Shown here in pieces: positions 51,337-61,660 of a stretch of 64,000 nt of DNA. How positions within the stretch are numbered: position 1 is the first letter of the stretch; each line of letters opens with the position of its first letter. The notes under the pieces are model-generated. The model searched no databases and was not told the DNA's origin. It was given only the letters and a program-made list of their open reading frames with translations. A program made the translations under genes and the position numbers. Location of the stretch: the NCBI GenBank assembly GCA_947503345.1, contig CANNCW010000001.1:558001-622000 (forward strand), written 5' to 3'. The stretch comes from an uncultured Kangiella sp. (GTDB taxonomy: Bacteria; Pseudomonadota; Gammaproteobacteria; Enterobacterales; Kangiellaceae).

Positions 51337-52143
51337 TTAAGCTTTTACTCTATTTTTGAGCAGATCTTGCATCGAATAAAGACCACTTGTTTGTGTAACT
51401 AACCATTTTGCAGCAGCAATTGCACCATCTGCGAAACATTTACGAGATTGGGCTTCATGTTTTAAGGTCACTAACTCACCATTTAGGGCAAAAGTCACTT
51501 CGTGAGTACCAATAATCTCACCAGCCCGCATTACCGCAAAACCAATGTCACCCGATTGGCGCTTACCAGAACGGTCATGCGCAGCGATATCCGAGAGAGG
51601 CTTCCCTTTTGTATCCGCAATTGCCTCTCCTATAGCCAAAGCGGTTCCTGACGGTGCATCAATTTTATGCTTATGATGCGCTTCAAATATCTCAATATCC
51701 GAGTCATCACCTATTAATTGAGTGGCTTGCTTTGCCAACTGAATCAAGCTATTAACACCTAAGCTATAATTAGCGGATAACATGATAGGAATAGACTGAG
51801 AAGCTTGTTTAATTAGCTCTAATTGCTCATCATTAAAACCGGTTGTGCCAATTACCACTGGTTTTCCTGCCACAACCGCTTTTTTAAGAGTCTCAATCGA
51901 GTGTTCCGGCAAACTAAAATCAATCATGATTTCGCCATCTGTAAAGGCCTCCTTATAGTTACAACTTAAGGATTTATTTTGCGGATTCGCCCCGATTAAA
52001 TAGCCAACATCAGTCCCCAACAAAGGGTGATTTTCGCGAGCCATCGCACCAGCAATCACAGACTCTGCATCACTAACCACCGAAGTAAGTAGTTCCTTAC
52101 CCATCCGCCCCGTGGCGGCGTTAACTATAATTGAAGTTATCAT
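51337..52143 (-). CDS. dapB: 4-hydroxy-tetrahydrodipicolinate reductase
   Basis: DapB reduces the dihydrodipicolinate precursor with NAD(P)H in lysine and diaminopimelate synthesis. The 268-residue protein has the nucleotide-binding NAATGRMGKELL at the N-terminus, IGTTGFNDEQL, and the substrate site EAHHKHKIDAPSGTA with catalytic histidine and lysine. Its ATG overlaps the upstream gene's stop as TAATG. It lies upstream of the small RNA and carA, as dapB-carAB is ordered in many gammaproteobacteria. Confidence 0.97.
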   Translation of the reverse strand: MITSIIVNAATGRMGKELLTSVVSDAESVIAGAMARENHPLLGTDVGYLIGANPQNKSLSCNYKEAFTDGEIMIDFSLPEHSIETLKKAVVAGKPVVIGTTGFNDEQLELIKQASQSIPIMLSANYSLGVNSLIQLAKQATQLIGDDSDIEIFEAHHKHKIDAPSGTALAIGEAIADTKGKPLSDIAAHDRSGKRQSGDIGFAVMRAGEIIGTHEVTFALNGELVTLKHEAQSRKCFADGAIAAAKWLVTQTSGLYSMQDLLKNRVKA

Positions 52144-52559
52144 TAAGCTTTACATTGATCCTTGTTAACCATTGGCTCAACGCCTTTGGCTATTTGACTT
52201 AAACTCATATATTTAACGTTGGCATCACGACGACCGCCCCATTCCATTTGACGAATCTCTGGAAAATTGGTCATGGTCAAAGCGATCAAAGGTTGCTTTA
52301 GATCCACCATAAAGGAGTGTTTAAATTTTTGTTGGGTGTATTTCTCTGAAGCCACAATCAGACAAGCTAACTTCTCTTTCTTATCATCAGCAAGCTTTTT
52401 ATAAACATTCGCTACTGGATATTTCGCTAAATAAGTCGAAGGATTAAAATCAGGTTTGGACTTAAACTCTGGTGGCACTTGAAAATCAGGATAGATCACA
52501 ACTTGAGCGAAAGTAGCCGTTGAGAATAATAGAGCGAATAAAATTAGAAACTTTTTCAT
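52143..52559 (-). CDS. Small secreted protein, unknown function
   Basis: I do not recognise this 138-residue protein. It has a clean signal peptide cleaved after TFA (about residue 18). The mature ~120 residues are basic and aromatic, with two cysteines (in KLACLIVAS and KDQCKA) that may form a disulfide in the periplasm. The stop codon overlaps the dapB ATG by one base, so the two genes are translationally coupled although a role in lysine synthesis is not implied. Confidence 0.6.
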   Translation of the reverse strand: MKKFLILFALLFSTATFAQVVIYPDFQVPPEFKSKPDFNPSTYLAKYPVANVYKKLADDKKEKLACLIVASEKYTQQKFKHSFMVDLKQPLIALTMTNFPEIRQMEWGGRRDANVKYMSLSQIAKGVEPMVNKDQCKA

Positions 52560-52655
52560 AACACCTTTAACACTTCAAAAACTAAGAAACTGGCAACACA
52601 ATACCCAAGGTGCCAACTGAATTGCAAATAATTTCAGCAACTTTAGGGGCAGGTT

Positions 52656-53129
52656 TTACGATTTGCCAGCCCAATTCTCAAAAATCATTCTGACTGTATC
52701 AATATTTGTTGCGAAACCATCCTTAATGGTCGATTCCACTCTAAAGCCAAATTTTTCATAAAAACCCTGAGCATGCTGAGAAGTATCGATTAGTACTGCA
52801 ACCTCTCCTAAATGCTTCTTTACCAATTCCAACCTTAGCAACAACAACTTAGTACCAAGCCCTTTTTTATGTAAGTGGTTATCAACCAAACCCCAGCGTA
52901 AGAAGATACCCTCATTCAGCTCTCCAAATCCTCCGCAAGCAATTATTGACTGAGGGTTATTCGCCTCATAAAAAACATGGTAATAAAAATTGCTGGTTTG
53001 CGCTTCTAAGAACTCAACAAAATCCTTCTGCTCTTCTTTCGCAAAATACAAACCAATATTACTTTGGAATATCTCAATACATTGTTGCTTGTCAGATGCT
53101 TGATATAAACGACTCTCAATTCGGTTCAT
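52656..53129 (-). CDS. GNAT-family N-acetyltransferase
   Basis: The 157-residue protein has the GNAT fold order. An N-terminal strand-helix is followed by IIACGGFGEL (strand 4 region), WGLVDNHLHKKGLGTKLLLLRLELV with the acetyl-CoA-binding Q/HxKGLGT loop (motif A, about 80-100), and a C-terminal HAQGFYEKFGFRVES. The acyl acceptor cannot be told from sequence. Its ATG directly abuts the stop of the TesA-like gene. Confidence 0.85.
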   Translation of the reverse strand: MNRIESRLYQASDKQQCIEIFQSNIGLYFAKEEQKDFVEFLEAQTSNFYYHVFYEANNPQSIIACGGFGELNEGIFLRWGLVDNHLHKKGLGTKLLLLRLELVKKHLGEVAVLIDTSQHAQGFYEKFGFRVESTIKDGFATNIDTVRMIFENWAGKS

Positions 53130-53729
53130 TTACAGCGCACCATTATCATCTAACAAATCCCGAATATTTTCTGCTAACTTTTGATAGCCCAAAGCATTAA
53201 AATGGATTGGATCCGATTTATAGCGTTTTTTCTTAATCAATTTAGAGATGACTTCACCATCAAAGACTAAATTATATTCACTCGCTAACTCTTTATACAA
53301 AGGAGCTGAATCGGAAAAGATATTTTTCTCTGGAACCCCAAGAAACACCAATTGAATACTTCTCGATTGAATTTCCTCAATCATTCTAGCTAAGTTTTGC
53401 TCGGTCTTATTAAGATCATAGTTACGAAGAATATCATTGCCACCTTCTAACAATATCACCAATTGAGGATTATGCTCATCCAACACTGAGGACAAACGAG
53501 CTAACCCTTCCTCAGTAGTTTCACCAGAAATACCAGCATTAATCACATTAAAACCAATCAATCTTTCTAATTGCTGTGGATAGGCAGCAACTTCGTTAGC
53601 GCCAACACCCGCAGTTAAGCTATCGCCAAAGGCTAAGACTGGTTGAGACGAATTCAATTTATTCAGTTTGTCTTCGCCACAAGCGACAACAAACACTAAC
53701 AGCAATAGACAAATACTAAGACGATTCAT
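53130..53729 (-). CDS. SGNH/GDSL hydrolase, TesA-like lipoprotein
   Basis: This is a multifunctional esterase/thioesterase of the TesA family, probably anchored in the cell envelope. The 199-residue protein has a lipobox ending in VVAC (C17). The nucleophile is S37 in LAFGDSLTAG, block III is LEGGNDILR, and block V is DPIHFNALGYQKLA with the Asp-His pair. E. coli TesA is periplasmic with an ordinary signal peptide, so the lipoprotein anchor is a small difference. It is located two bases after the ABC exporter gene, opposite the usual divergent arrangement of tesA with ybbA. Confidence 0.9.
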   Translation of the reverse strand: MNRLSICLLLLVFVVACGEDKLNKLNSSQPVLAFGDSLTAGVGANEVAAYPQQLERLIGFNVINAGISGETTEEGLARLSSVLDEHNPQLVILLEGGNDILRNYDLNKTEQNLARMIEEIQSRSIQLVFLGVPEKNIFSDSAPLYKELASEYNLVFDGEVISKLIKKKRYKSDPIHFNALGYQKLAENIRDLLDDNGAL

Positions 53730-53731
53730 TT

Positions 53732-55498
53732 TTACTCCGTTGCCAAATCAAACTGAAGTTCACATAGCCTTTGATACAAGTTTGAACGACTTAACAACTC
53801 CTCGTGTGTTCCTATATCAAGTACCTTCCCTTTGTCCATCAGAACAATTCTATCTGCATGAACTACAGTAGATAATCTATGAGCAATAATTAATGTGGTT
53901 CTATCTTTCATTAATACATTCAGGGCCGCTTGGACTTGATGCTCACTTTCAGCATCCAAAGCACTAGTGGCTTCATCGAGTAGCAACACTTCTGGATCTT
54001 TCAAGATAGCCCGCGCCAATGCAATTCGCTGTTTTTGTCCACCAGATAATCGCACGCCCTGTTCGCCTAGATAACTTTCATAACCATCAGGTAAATCTTT
54101 CACAAATTGATGCGCATGGGCTTTGGTAGCTGCAACTATGACCTCATCATCAGAAGCATTAGTTTTGCCATAACGAATGTTGTACCAAACATCATTACTA
54201 AACAAAATAGGATTTTGCGGTACTAATGCCATATGCTCACGTAGCTCTGATGGCACCTGTTTTCTCAAATCTGTATCTTTAAAATTTATTAAGCCTTGTT
54301 GTGGATCATAAAATCGTTGCAATATTTCGAATAATGTCGTCTTGCCCGCACCAGAAGGACCAACTAAGGCAATCACTTCACCTTCTTTTATTTGTAAATT
54401 GATATTATTTAATGCCAAGTCATCTGGTCGAGAGGGATAGCTGAAATACAGATCTTTAAATTCAATAATTGGATCACCTTTCAGATCTAGCTGGCTTACT
54501 TGCTCAGGTGGTAAAATATTCGATTCAACGCCCATCAGATCAACAACACGCTCTGCCGCACCCGTTGCTCTTTGCACTTCTCCGTAAACTTCCGCAATAG
54601 TCGCCGCTGACATACCAACCATCATGGCGTAAAAAACAAATGCCGCTAACTCACCGCCAGTAATGGCACCAGAAATTACACCATTACCGCCAACCCACAT
54701 CATGGCACTTAACCCACCGAACACCATTAGAATCACTGAGGCGATTAATATAGATCTTTGACGTACTCTTTTCTTCGCAGTCACAAAAGCCTTTTCCACT
54801 TCATCGCTAAAGGCCATCTTTTCTTGCTCTTCTCGACTATAGCTCTGAACCACTTTAATATTCTGAATAATCTCGCCAGCATAAGTACCCACATCGGCAA
54901 TGGTATCTTGGCTATCTTTAGAAAACTTTCGGACTTTCTTGCCAAAAAATAACATTGGCAGAATCGCCATTGGCACACCAATCAAAATATAAAGAGTCAA
55001 CTGAACATTGGTAAAAAACAGCATAATTATGCCGCCAATAAAGGTTAGACTAGAACGAAGGGCCATAGAAAAGGAAGAACCAACAATAGACTGCAATAAG
55101 GTAGTATCAGTTGTGAGACGCGACATAATTTCGCCACTACGGTTTTCCTCAAAATAAGCAGGGTGTAGCATCACAATTTGATCGAATACCGCTTTACGAA
55201 TATCTGCACTAACCCGCTCACCTAGCCAAGACATCAAATAAAAACGACAGAAAGTCCCAACGGCTAACAGACTCACCAAACCAATCATCACAAAAATAGC
55301 CGTTCGTAACTGCTCAACGGAGCCCGCAGCAAAGCCATTATCGATCACCATCTTCAAGCCTTGCCCTAAAGATAAGCTCACCCCGGCTGTTAGCAGTAGT
55401 GCTAATAATGCAAAAGCTACCATCTTTTTATATGGCTTTAGAAAAGCTAATATTGGTAATAATGTTTGTATTGATTTTTTATTTGAAGTGTTTTTCAT
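53732..55498 (-). CDS. ABC exporter, fused permease and ATPase (MsbA/multidrug type)
   Basis: The start is set at the ATG at 55498 with an AGGT site; an upstream in-frame ATG at 55537 overlaps the neighbouring gene. The 588-residue half-transporter has six transmembrane helices in an ABC membrane domain (about 25-310). The ATPase follows with GPSGAGKTT, the signature LSGGQKQR, Walker B VLLLDEATSALD and the H-loop in IIAHRLSTV. It works as a homodimer exporting lipids, drugs or peptides. It resembles the LmrA/BmrA and MsbA group, but substrate cannot be assigned. It is placed between the AT-rich membrane protein and TesA. Confidence 0.9.
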   Translation of the reverse strand: MKNTSNKKSIQTLLPILAFLKPYKKMVAFALLALLLTAGVSLSLGQGLKMVIDNGFAAGSVEQLRTAIFVMIGLVSLLAVGTFCRFYLMSWLGERVSADIRKAVFDQIVMLHPAYFEENRSGEIMSRLTTDTTLLQSIVGSSFSMALRSSLTFIGGIIMLFFTNVQLTLYILIGVPMAILPMLFFGKKVRKFSKDSQDTIADVGTYAGEIIQNIKVVQSYSREEQEKMAFSDEVEKAFVTAKKRVRQRSILIASVILMVFGGLSAMMWVGGNGVISGAITGGELAAFVFYAMMVGMSAATIAEVYGEVQRATGAAERVVDLMGVESNILPPEQVSQLDLKGDPIIEFKDLYFSYPSRPDDLALNNINLQIKEGEVIALVGPSGAGKTTLFEILQRFYDPQQGLINFKDTDLRKQVPSELREHMALVPQNPILFSNDVWYNIRYGKTNASDDEVIVAATKAHAHQFVKDLPDGYESYLGEQGVRLSGGQKQRIALARAILKDPEVLLLDEATSALDAESEHQVQAALNVLMKDRTTLIIAHRLSTVVHADRIVLMDKGKVLDIGTHEELLSRSNLYQRLCELQFDLATE

Positions 55499-55505
55499 TA
55501 ATGAC

Positions 55506-57026
55506 CTATCTCTTAGCATGCCTCTTAACTGCAACAACTAAGTGCCATACAAAAACTGAATACATACCTATGAAGCTTAAACTTATAAACTCCATTCCTG
55601 GCTTTAACAACTTTTTAAACGGTAATATTGACTTAGCAAAATTATTTACGAATATTGCCGTTTCGTTATACCAGCTCCCTAATCCCAAATTTTTATAGGC
55701 AAATTGACTATCATGCAAATTTGAAAGAAGCATATATACTAAAACTGAAACGATCACCCACAAAATTGGTCTCAAATAACTTTGTCCAAACATTGATATT
55801 TTCTCATTAAGGAAATATATGAACTTATCTTGGTATCTCCCGCTTTCTCCTTTAATTTGCTCTCGATATTTTCGCATTTCAAAGGAGTAGTACTTGTTAG
55901 CTGCTATATGATTTCCATCTTTATCGAGGCAGTTTTTTACGATTCTAAAGGATTCTCTACTTGTTTTATTATAAGATATTTCACAGTTATAAAAGTTAGC
56001 ATTTTGCCTCAAATTAATAGTAGACAGCTCAACTCCTGATTTAAATTGAGCACCTCTGAAATTGATGAAGTTTTCAAAAGTTATAAACTTAAAGAATGCC
56101 TGAATTCCCCCCTCACCCTCAAATTTGCAATCTTCAAATCCAACAAAAGATGTAGCAATACATTTTTTCATTTCAAAAATATTAAAAGAAGATCCAAAAA
56201 AATCAGTAACCTCTTTAAAGTTTGTGTTCTCAATTACAGTAAAGCCGTCAACAACACTACCTTTAAATTCAAATTTATCATTAAATTCACAATTTTTGAT
56301 TTCAAAATTACTTAGTAATACACCATTAAGCAAAAAGCGATCCTGAAAGGTGCTATTCCTAACTCTTATATTGTCCTCAATTTCTTTAGTAATGCCTTCT
56401 TTGAATAATAATCCGTTTACAGTACAGTTATCTATCTCTATTTTTTGAAATCTACAGTTATAAAACTGATCATTATTAATAATTAACTCATCATTAGGCA
56501 TAGAAGCTATTATCACTTCGTTATTAAAAGTACAGTTTTGGTATAAAACTCCATTTACATTCTTTAATTGTTCATAATTTTTAAGCCACCATTCTTTGTT
56601 GAATATACAGTTGTTAAAAAACACCCTTGTTTTTGGCAGGCTAAAACTTTCATTGTTTAGTGTACATCTTATAAAGTGGATTCTACCAAGATTCCATAGC
56701 AATTTCTTATAATCAAAAGGGTCTCTTTCATTTCTTTCAGGGAATTTTATGCTATCAAAAACAAACTTTACTTGTCCTAACAAAGTTCCAATAAAACCAT
56801 TAGTCGGCTCATCTTCTATTAATGCACTTTCAACTTCTTCTACTCTATATTTAGCTTCTACTGCTAATACCTTCTCTCGTATTTCTTCTTTCAATAAGTT
56901 ATAAAATTGTCTAAGAAGAAAAGGTCTATCAAAGTCTTCGCTGTAAGTAGATTTAGTGCAATGCAATGCACAATACTCATCCCCTTCGTAGCTTTCATGC
57001 TGACAACCATCCTTAATACATATCAT
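55506..57026 (-). CDS. AT-rich pentapeptide-like membrane protein with N-terminal zinc knuckle
   Basis: I cannot assign a function. The 506-residue protein begins with a Cys/His cluster (C3, C8, H10, C19, H22, C23) that could be a small zinc-binding knuckle. A helical region (about 30-85) follows. Residues about 105-370 form a long stretch of irregular FxNCxFN / IENCEFNDKFEF repeats, like degenerate pentapeptide repeats that build a quadrilateral beta-helix. Two transmembrane helices lie at about 415-435 and 478-500. GGAGGG precedes the ATG. The gene is visibly richer in A and T than dnaJ and the ABC gene beside it, which suggests later acquisition. Confidence 0.6.
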   Translation of the reverse strand: MICIKDGCQHESYEGDEYCALHCTKSTYSEDFDRPFLLRQFYNLLKEEIREKVLAVEAKYRVEEVESALIEDEPTNGFIGTLLGQVKFVFDSIKFPERNERDPFDYKKLLWNLGRIHFIRCTLNNESFSLPKTRVFFNNCIFNKEWWLKNYEQLKNVNGVLYQNCTFNNEVIIASMPNDELIINNDQFYNCRFQKIEIDNCTVNGLLFKEGITKEIEDNIRVRNSTFQDRFLLNGVLLSNFEIKNCEFNDKFEFKGSVVDGFTVIENTNFKEVTDFFGSSFNIFEMKKCIATSFVGFEDCKFEGEGGIQAFFKFITFENFINFRGAQFKSGVELSTINLRQNANFYNCEISYNKTSRESFRIVKNCLDKDGNHIAANKYYSFEMRKYREQIKGESGRYQDKFIYFLNEKISMFGQSYLRPILWVIVSVLVYMLLSNLHDSQFAYKNLGLGSWYNETAIFVNNFAKSILPFKKLLKPGMEFISLSFIGMYSVFVWHLVVAVKRHAKR

Positions 57027-57040
57027 TTATTTCCCTCCAT

Positions 57041-57066
57041 AAAAAAGCCCGCTAAATGCGGGCTTT
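57041..57066 (-). terminator. Rho-independent terminator after dnaJ
   Basis: On the minus strand AAAGCCCGC, a five-base loop and GCGGGCTTTTTT form a strong stem and T-run, 11 bases after the dnaJ stop. It also overlaps the upstream region of the next gene. Confidence 0.9.
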
Positions 57067-57076
57067 CAATCTAACA

Positions 57077-58213
57077 TTAACTGGTCATGTTATCCCAAAA
57101 CTTTTTAACACCATCGAACCAACCCGACTCTTTCGGGCTGTTTTTACCACCAGATTCTTCAACACTTTGTTGGAATTGTTCAAGCATTTCTTTTTGCTCT
57201 TTGCTTAACTTAACCGGCGTTTCTAAAATCACCCTGCACATTAAATCGCCTGTATAATTTTGACGTAAAGCTTTTATCCCTTTGCCTTTTAAACGGAACA
57301 TTTTACCGGTTTGCGTTTCTGCTGGAATTTTCAAACTTACTTTTCCATCAAGCGTTGGCACTTGCAAGGTTCCGCCCAATGCTGCGGTTACAAAACTAAC
57401 AGGGACTTCTGCATACAAATTCGCACCATCACGTACAAAGATTTCATGCTCTTTCACATTGATCTGAACGTATAAATCACCGGATGGTGCGCCAGGACCA
57501 CCGGCTTCACCTTCGCCTGACAAACGAATACGATCGCCAGTGTCTACACCCGCTGGAATTTTAACTGACAAGGTTTTAGTTTTATGAACACGTCCTTGAC
57601 CAGAACAAGAGTTACAAGGATCTTTAATGGTTTGACCTTGTCCCTGACAATCTGGGCAAGTTTGTTGTACCGAAAAGAAACCTTGCGTCATGCGGACTTG
57701 CCCTTGGCCATTACAGGTACCACAAGTCACTTTCTCTGAACCTTTCTTAGCGCCAGAACCATCACAAGGCTCACAATCAACATAAGTCGGAACTTTAATG
57801 GTTTTAGAAACGCCATTAACGGCTTCTTCTAACGTAACTTGCATATTGTATTGCAAATCAGAACCGCGCTGCGGGCCTGCACGACCGCCGCCGCGACGAC
57901 CGCCACCACCAAAAATATCGCCAAACATATCGCCGAAAATATCGCCCATATCAGCGCCATGGAAACCACCTTGGCCACCAGCACTTTGGTCAACACCAGC
58001 ATGACCAAATTGATCGTAGGCTTGACGTTTTTGTGGATCGTTTAAAATCTCGTAAGCTTCTTTCGCTTCTTTAAAGCGCGCTTCCGCCTCTTTGTCATCA
58101 GGATTACGATCAGGGTGATTCTTCATCGCCAATCGACGGTAAGCTTTTTTCAGCTCCGCTTTATCAGCGCTTTTTCCAACACCTAATACTTCGTAATAAT
58201 CACGTTTAGACAT
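57077..58213 (-). CDS. dnaJ: Chaperone protein DnaJ
   Basis: DnaJ stimulates the ATPase of DnaK and delivers unfolded clients. The 378-residue type I protein has the J domain with HPD (about 33-35), then a Gly/Phe-rich linker (about 75-115). Four CxxCxGxG zinc repeats follow ([29 protein letters not shown]). Two C-terminal beta domains close it. It is 118 bases after dnaK, with a hairpin between the two genes. Confidence 0.98.
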   Translation of the reverse strand: MSKRDYYEVLGVGKSADKAELKKAYRRLAMKNHPDRNPDDKEAEARFKEAKEAYEILNDPQKRQAYDQFGHAGVDQSAGGQGGFHGADMGDIFGDMFGDIFGGGGRRGGGRAGPQRGSDLQYNMQVTLEEAVNGVSKTIKVPTYVDCEPCDGSGAKKGSEKVTCGTCNGQGQVRMTQGFFSVQQTCPDCQGQGQTIKDPCNSCSGQGRVHKTKTLSVKIPAGVDTGDRIRLSGEGEAGGPGAPSGDLYVQINVKEHEIFVRDGANLYAEVPVSFVTAALGGTLQVPTLDGKVSLKIPAETQTGKMFRLKGKGIKALRQNYTGDLMCRVILETPVKLSKEQKEMLEQFQQSVEESGGKNSPKESGWFDGVKKFWDNMTS

Positions 58214-58265
58214 ACTATTCTTCTTTAGTTAATCTTCTTCAAAAATTGAATTTCTTTTAACGCAT

Positions 58266-58290
58266 AAAGCAGGAGACAAACTCCTGCTTT
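58266..58290 (-). terminator. Hairpin between dnaK and dnaJ
   Basis: AAAGCAGGAG and CTCCTGCTTT form a 10-bp perfect stem with a five-base loop. On either strand the T-run after it is short. It may be a partial terminator or an RNA-processing site that lowers dnaJ relative to dnaK. Confidence 0.6.
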
Positions 58291-58331
58291 ATATTTAGAT
58301 GGCCATCAATGATGACTTCCAACAAAAATGC

Positions 58332-60260
58332 TTATGCGTTTTTGTTGTCATCCTTTACTTCTTCAAACTCAGCGTCTACCACATCATCGCCGCCTGCTTG
58401 AGCTTGTTCAGCTCCAGGTTGAGAACCAGCTTCTGCTTGCTGTTGCGCTTGTGCGTACATACGCTCTGCCAACTTAGCAGATGCTTGGCTTAAGGCTTCT
58501 GTCTTAGCTTTGATTTCTTCTAAGTCGTCCGTCTTAATCGCTTCTTCTAAATCATTAGCAGCCGCTTCAATCGCTTCTTTCTCGCCATCTTCGAAAGTAA
58601 CGTTTTCGTCATCAAATGATTTACGAGTCGCGTGAACAAGTCCGTCCGCTTGGTTACGAGCTTCGACAAGCTCTTGGAACTTCTTATCTTCTTCCGCATG
58701 AGCTTCAGCATCTTGTACCATCTGCTCGATCTCTTCATCCGATAAACCAGAAGATGCTTTAATTTGAATAGACTGCTCTTTACCCGTAGCTTTATCTTTA
58801 GCTGAAACGTGCATAATACCGTTGGCATCAATATCAAAAGATACTTCGATTTGTGGCATACCGCGTGGCGCAGGTGGAATATCCGCTAAGTCAAAACGAC
58901 CAAGAGATTTATTCTGCTGTGCCATTTTGCGCTCACCTTGTAATACGTGAACCGTTACCGCAGTTTGGTTATCTTCTGCTGTCGAGAATACTTGCGAAGC
59001 CTTAGTCGGAATCGTTGTATTCTTGTCGATAAGGTTAGTCATCACGCCGCCCATTGTCTCAATACCTAGAGATAATGGCGTTACGTCTAATAACAATACG
59101 TCTTTAACGTCGCCAGCAAGTACCGCACCTTGAATCGCCGCACCCATGGCTACTGCTTCATCAGGGTTAACGTCTTTGCGTGGCTCTTTGCCAAAGTAAG
59201 CCGTTACCGACTCTTGTACTTTAGGCATACGCGTTTGACCGCCCACTAAAATCACATCGTCGATTTCAGAAGTTGCCAAACCAGCGTCTTGTAACGCTTG
59301 CTTAACTGGCGCCATTGAACGCTCAATTAAATCTTCAACTAATGCTTCCAACTTGGCACGAGTTAATTTGATGTTTAAGTGCTTAGGACCCGTAGCATCA
59401 GCCGTGATGTAAGGTAGGTTCACATCAGTTTGTGAGCTAGACGATAATTCGATCTTCGCTTTCTCGCCCGCTTCTTTTAAACGTTGCATCGCTAATGCGT
59501 CGCCCTTAAGGTCGATGCCTTGTTCTTTCTTGAATTCGTCCGCTAAATATTCGATAACACGGTTATCAAAATCTTCACCACCTAAGAAAGTATCACCATT
59601 GGTCGCTAATACTTCGAAGGTGTGCTCGCCATCAACTTCCGCGATTTCGATAACAGAGATATCGAAAGTACCACCACCTAAGTCATAAACCGCGATAGTG
59701 CGATCGCCACGCTCTTTATCCATACCATAAGCCAATGCCGCAGCAGTAGGCTCATTGATAATACGCTTAACTTCTAAACCTGCGATTTTACCAGCATCTT
59801 TAGTCGCTTGGCGCTGAGAGTCATTGAAATATGCAGGAACCGTGATAACCGCTTCAGTCACTTCTTCACCTAAGAAGTCTTCTGCAGTTTTCTTCATTTT
59901 CTTTAAAACTTCAGCTGAAACCTGAGGTGGAGCCATGTTTTTACCGTTAACCGATACCCAAGCGTCGCCATTGTCTGCTTCAACGATTTTGTATGGCACC
60001 ATTGAGATGTCTTTTTGAACGACGTCGCTTTTGAACTTACGACCGATCAAACGCTTAATCGCGTATAAAGTGTTCTCAGGGTTAGTTACCGCTTGGCGCT
60101 TTGCAGACTGACCAACTAAAGTCTCGCCATCTGTAAATGCTATGATAGAAGGAGTCGTACGACCGCCCTCAGAGTTCTCGATAACACGCGCTTTGTCGCC
60201 GTCTAACACCGCAACACATGAATTGGTTGTACCTAAATCGATACCGATAATCTTGCCCAT
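58332..60260 (-). CDS. dnaK: Chaperone protein DnaK (Hsp70)
   Basis: DnaK is the central Hsp70 folding chaperone. The 642 residues have the full family layout. The ATPase domain includes [14 protein letters not shown] and [13 protein letters not shown], then linker [18 protein letters not shown], substrate domain, and helical lid. A Gln/Ala-rich tail ends in EFEEVKDD. A sigma-32-like promoter is seen upstream. In this window grpE is not adjacent: hutD, a YebC-type gene and a lipoprotein lie between. Confidence 0.99.
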   Translation of the reverse strand: MGKIIGIDLGTTNSCVAVLDGDKARVIENSEGGRTTPSIIAFTDGETLVGQSAKRQAVTNPENTLYAIKRLIGRKFKSDVVQKDISMVPYKIVEADNGDAWVSVNGKNMAPPQVSAEVLKKMKKTAEDFLGEEVTEAVITVPAYFNDSQRQATKDAGKIAGLEVKRIINEPTAAALAYGMDKERGDRTIAVYDLGGGTFDISVIEIAEVDGEHTFEVLATNGDTFLGGEDFDNRVIEYLADEFKKEQGIDLKGDALAMQRLKEAGEKAKIELSSSSQTDVNLPYITADATGPKHLNIKLTRAKLEALVEDLIERSMAPVKQALQDAGLATSEIDDVILVGGQTRMPKVQESVTAYFGKEPRKDVNPDEAVAMGAAIQGAVLAGDVKDVLLLDVTPLSLGIETMGGVMTNLIDKNTTIPTKASQVFSTAEDNQTAVTVHVLQGERKMAQQNKSLGRFDLADIPPAPRGMPQIEVSFDIDANGIMHVSAKDKATGKEQSIQIKASSGLSDEEIEQMVQDAEAHAEEDKKFQELVEARNQADGLVHATRKSFDDENVTFEDGEKEAIEAAANDLEEAIKTDDLEEIKAKTEALSQASAKLAERMYAQAQQQAEAGSQPGAEQAQAGGDDVVDAEFEEVKDDNKNA

Positions 60261-60301
60261 TTTTCTACTCCGAAAAATACAGTTTAATCTTGCTTGGAAC
60301 C

Positions 60302-60332
60302 TATATGTGGGCTGGGTTTAGGAGATCAAGGG
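60302..60332 (-). promoter_or_regulatory. Sigma-32 (heat-shock) promoter of dnaK
   Basis: On the minus strand CTTGATC (60330-60324) is followed after about 13 bases by CCCACATAT (60311-60303). This closely resembles the E. coli dnaK P1 elements (CTTGATG and CCCCATTTA). It lies about 45 bases before the dnaK ATG. Confidence 0.65.
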
Positions 60333-60425
60333 ATCTTTTGGATAATTTCTTAATTTTTTTGGGGTTATTCAGAAAATAACCTTTTTTATTTGCTCCGTCA
60401 GTCCCTTTGACGACAAGCTTAAATC

Positions 60426-60890
60426 TTACTCGCTAAGTAACTGAAGCTTTTCCTTGCATTCTTCTCCATTGAGTAGACCTATAGTTTCAAGAGTTGCCGT
60501 CTCTATAAATTTGGCCTTAACGGCTGGTCGCTTGTTCAATAAATAGCAATGCCCTTTCTTCAGGGTTTTATATATAGTTCCTCGACTCTCGGAGATGCTC
60601 CTACCCTCAGCGGTATAATCAGCAGACTTGTATTCTATAACAGGAGTTAGATTAGTTTGATCGATAATTTGATAAGAAGGATAGCTTCCGGATGTATCCA
60701 ACAAAGTCTCACTATCCAGTTTTGTTAGTTTATACTTTAACGAATCATTATTAATTACGATTATTCTTATCAAATCAGAACTGTTAGCTTCAGGAGAGTG
60801 AAGCTTAATGATTTTGAGGTTCTGTATTTGTTTAACACCGCAAGCAGTCAAAATAAAAACTAAAAACACTAATATGCTTTTCTTTATCAT
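60426..60890 (-). CDS. Putative lipoprotein, unknown function
   Basis: The 154-residue protein has a lipoprotein signal with lipid cysteine C17 (LTACGV). The mature part is charged and shows three further cysteine-containing stretches, including KGHCYLLNKRPAVKAKF and GEECKEKL. No family is recognised. It begins five bases after the YebC-type gene, so it is co-transcribed with it. The 165 bases downstream contain an inverted repeat GGTTATT/AATAACC but lead into the dnaK promoter. Confidence 0.65.
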   Translation of the reverse strand: MIKKSILVFLVFILTACGVKQIQNLKIIKLHSPEANSSDLIRIIVINNDSLKYKLTKLDSETLLDTSGSYPSYQIIDQTNLTPVIEYKSADYTAEGRSISESRGTIYKTLKKGHCYLLNKRPAVKAKFIETATLETIGLLNGEECKEKLQLLSE

Positions 60891-60895
60891 TTATT

Positions 60896-61612
60896 CTAAA
60901 GCTCAGCATTATGATATACATTCTGTACATCATCTTGGTCTTCTAGCATTTCCATGAATTTTTCGAACATTTCCATGTCTTCAGCGGGAACTTCAGCCAT
61001 GACTTTAGGGATAAATTGAATTTCATCGACTTCGAATTCAATTTCACCAAAGTTTTCAGTTAAGGCCTGCTTGGCTTTGGCGTATTCGGTGTTTGGGGCG
61101 AAGACTGACATGATGCCGTCTTCAAGTTCGATGTCTGATACATCAACGTCCGCCATCATTAGTGCTTCTAAAACCGCTTCTTCGTCATCGTGTGGGAAAG
61201 CGAAAATAGCGCTGTGATCGAACATATGGCTAACACTGCCTTCAGTGCCGATTTTGCATTTGGTTTTAGTAAAGCAAAGACGAACTTCACCGAAAGTACG
61301 GTTTGGGTTATCAGTTAAGCAATCCACAATCACCATGGTATTGCCTGGGCCATAACCCTCGTAACGAGCAACCGAGAAATCTTCGCCAGCACCCGAAGTG
61401 GCTTTATCAATGGCATTTTTGATAACGTGAGCAGGAACCTGCGCACGTTTAGCGCTATCAATTAAACTGCGCAGTGCTAAATTGCCTTCTGGATCGGCGC
61501 CACCTTGTTTAGCAACAACATATATCTGACGACTGAACTTACTGTAAACTTTTGAATTCTGATTCGAGGTTTTCGCCATCGAATCTTTACGGTTTTGATA
61601 TGCGCGACCCAT
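60896..61612 (-). CDS. YebC/PmpR-family protein (YeeN-like)
   Basis: YebC-family proteins were long annotated as transcriptional regulators, and recent work implicates some in resolving ribosome stalling. The 238-residue protein has the N-terminal [15 protein letters not shown] and [24 protein letters not shown], closer to the YeeN branch than to YebC itself. The middle [24 protein letters not shown] and C-terminal [16 protein letters not shown] are conserved. It lies between hutD and a small lipoprotein gene. Confidence 0.88.
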   Translation of the reverse strand: MGRAYQNRKDSMAKTSNQNSKVYSKFSRQIYVVAKQGGADPEGNLALRSLIDSAKRAQVPAHVIKNAIDKATSGAGEDFSVARYEGYGPGNTMVIVDCLTDNPNRTFGEVRLCFTKTKCKIGTEGSVSHMFDHSAIFAFPHDDEEAVLEALMMADVDVSDIELEDGIMSVFAPNTEYAKAKQALTENFGEIEFEVDEIQFIPKVMAEVPAEDMEMFEKFMEMLEDQDDVQNVYHNAEL

Positions 61613-61660
61613 AAATAAACACCTTTACTAACGTGAGCAATATTTTCTACTGCTTTTATA

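Noticed and set aside
60362-60390. Hairpin GGTTATT/AATAACC as terminator of the lipoprotein gene
   Set aside because: The T-run lies on the plus strand (TTTTTTATTT), where no gene ends; on the minus strand A residues follow the stem.
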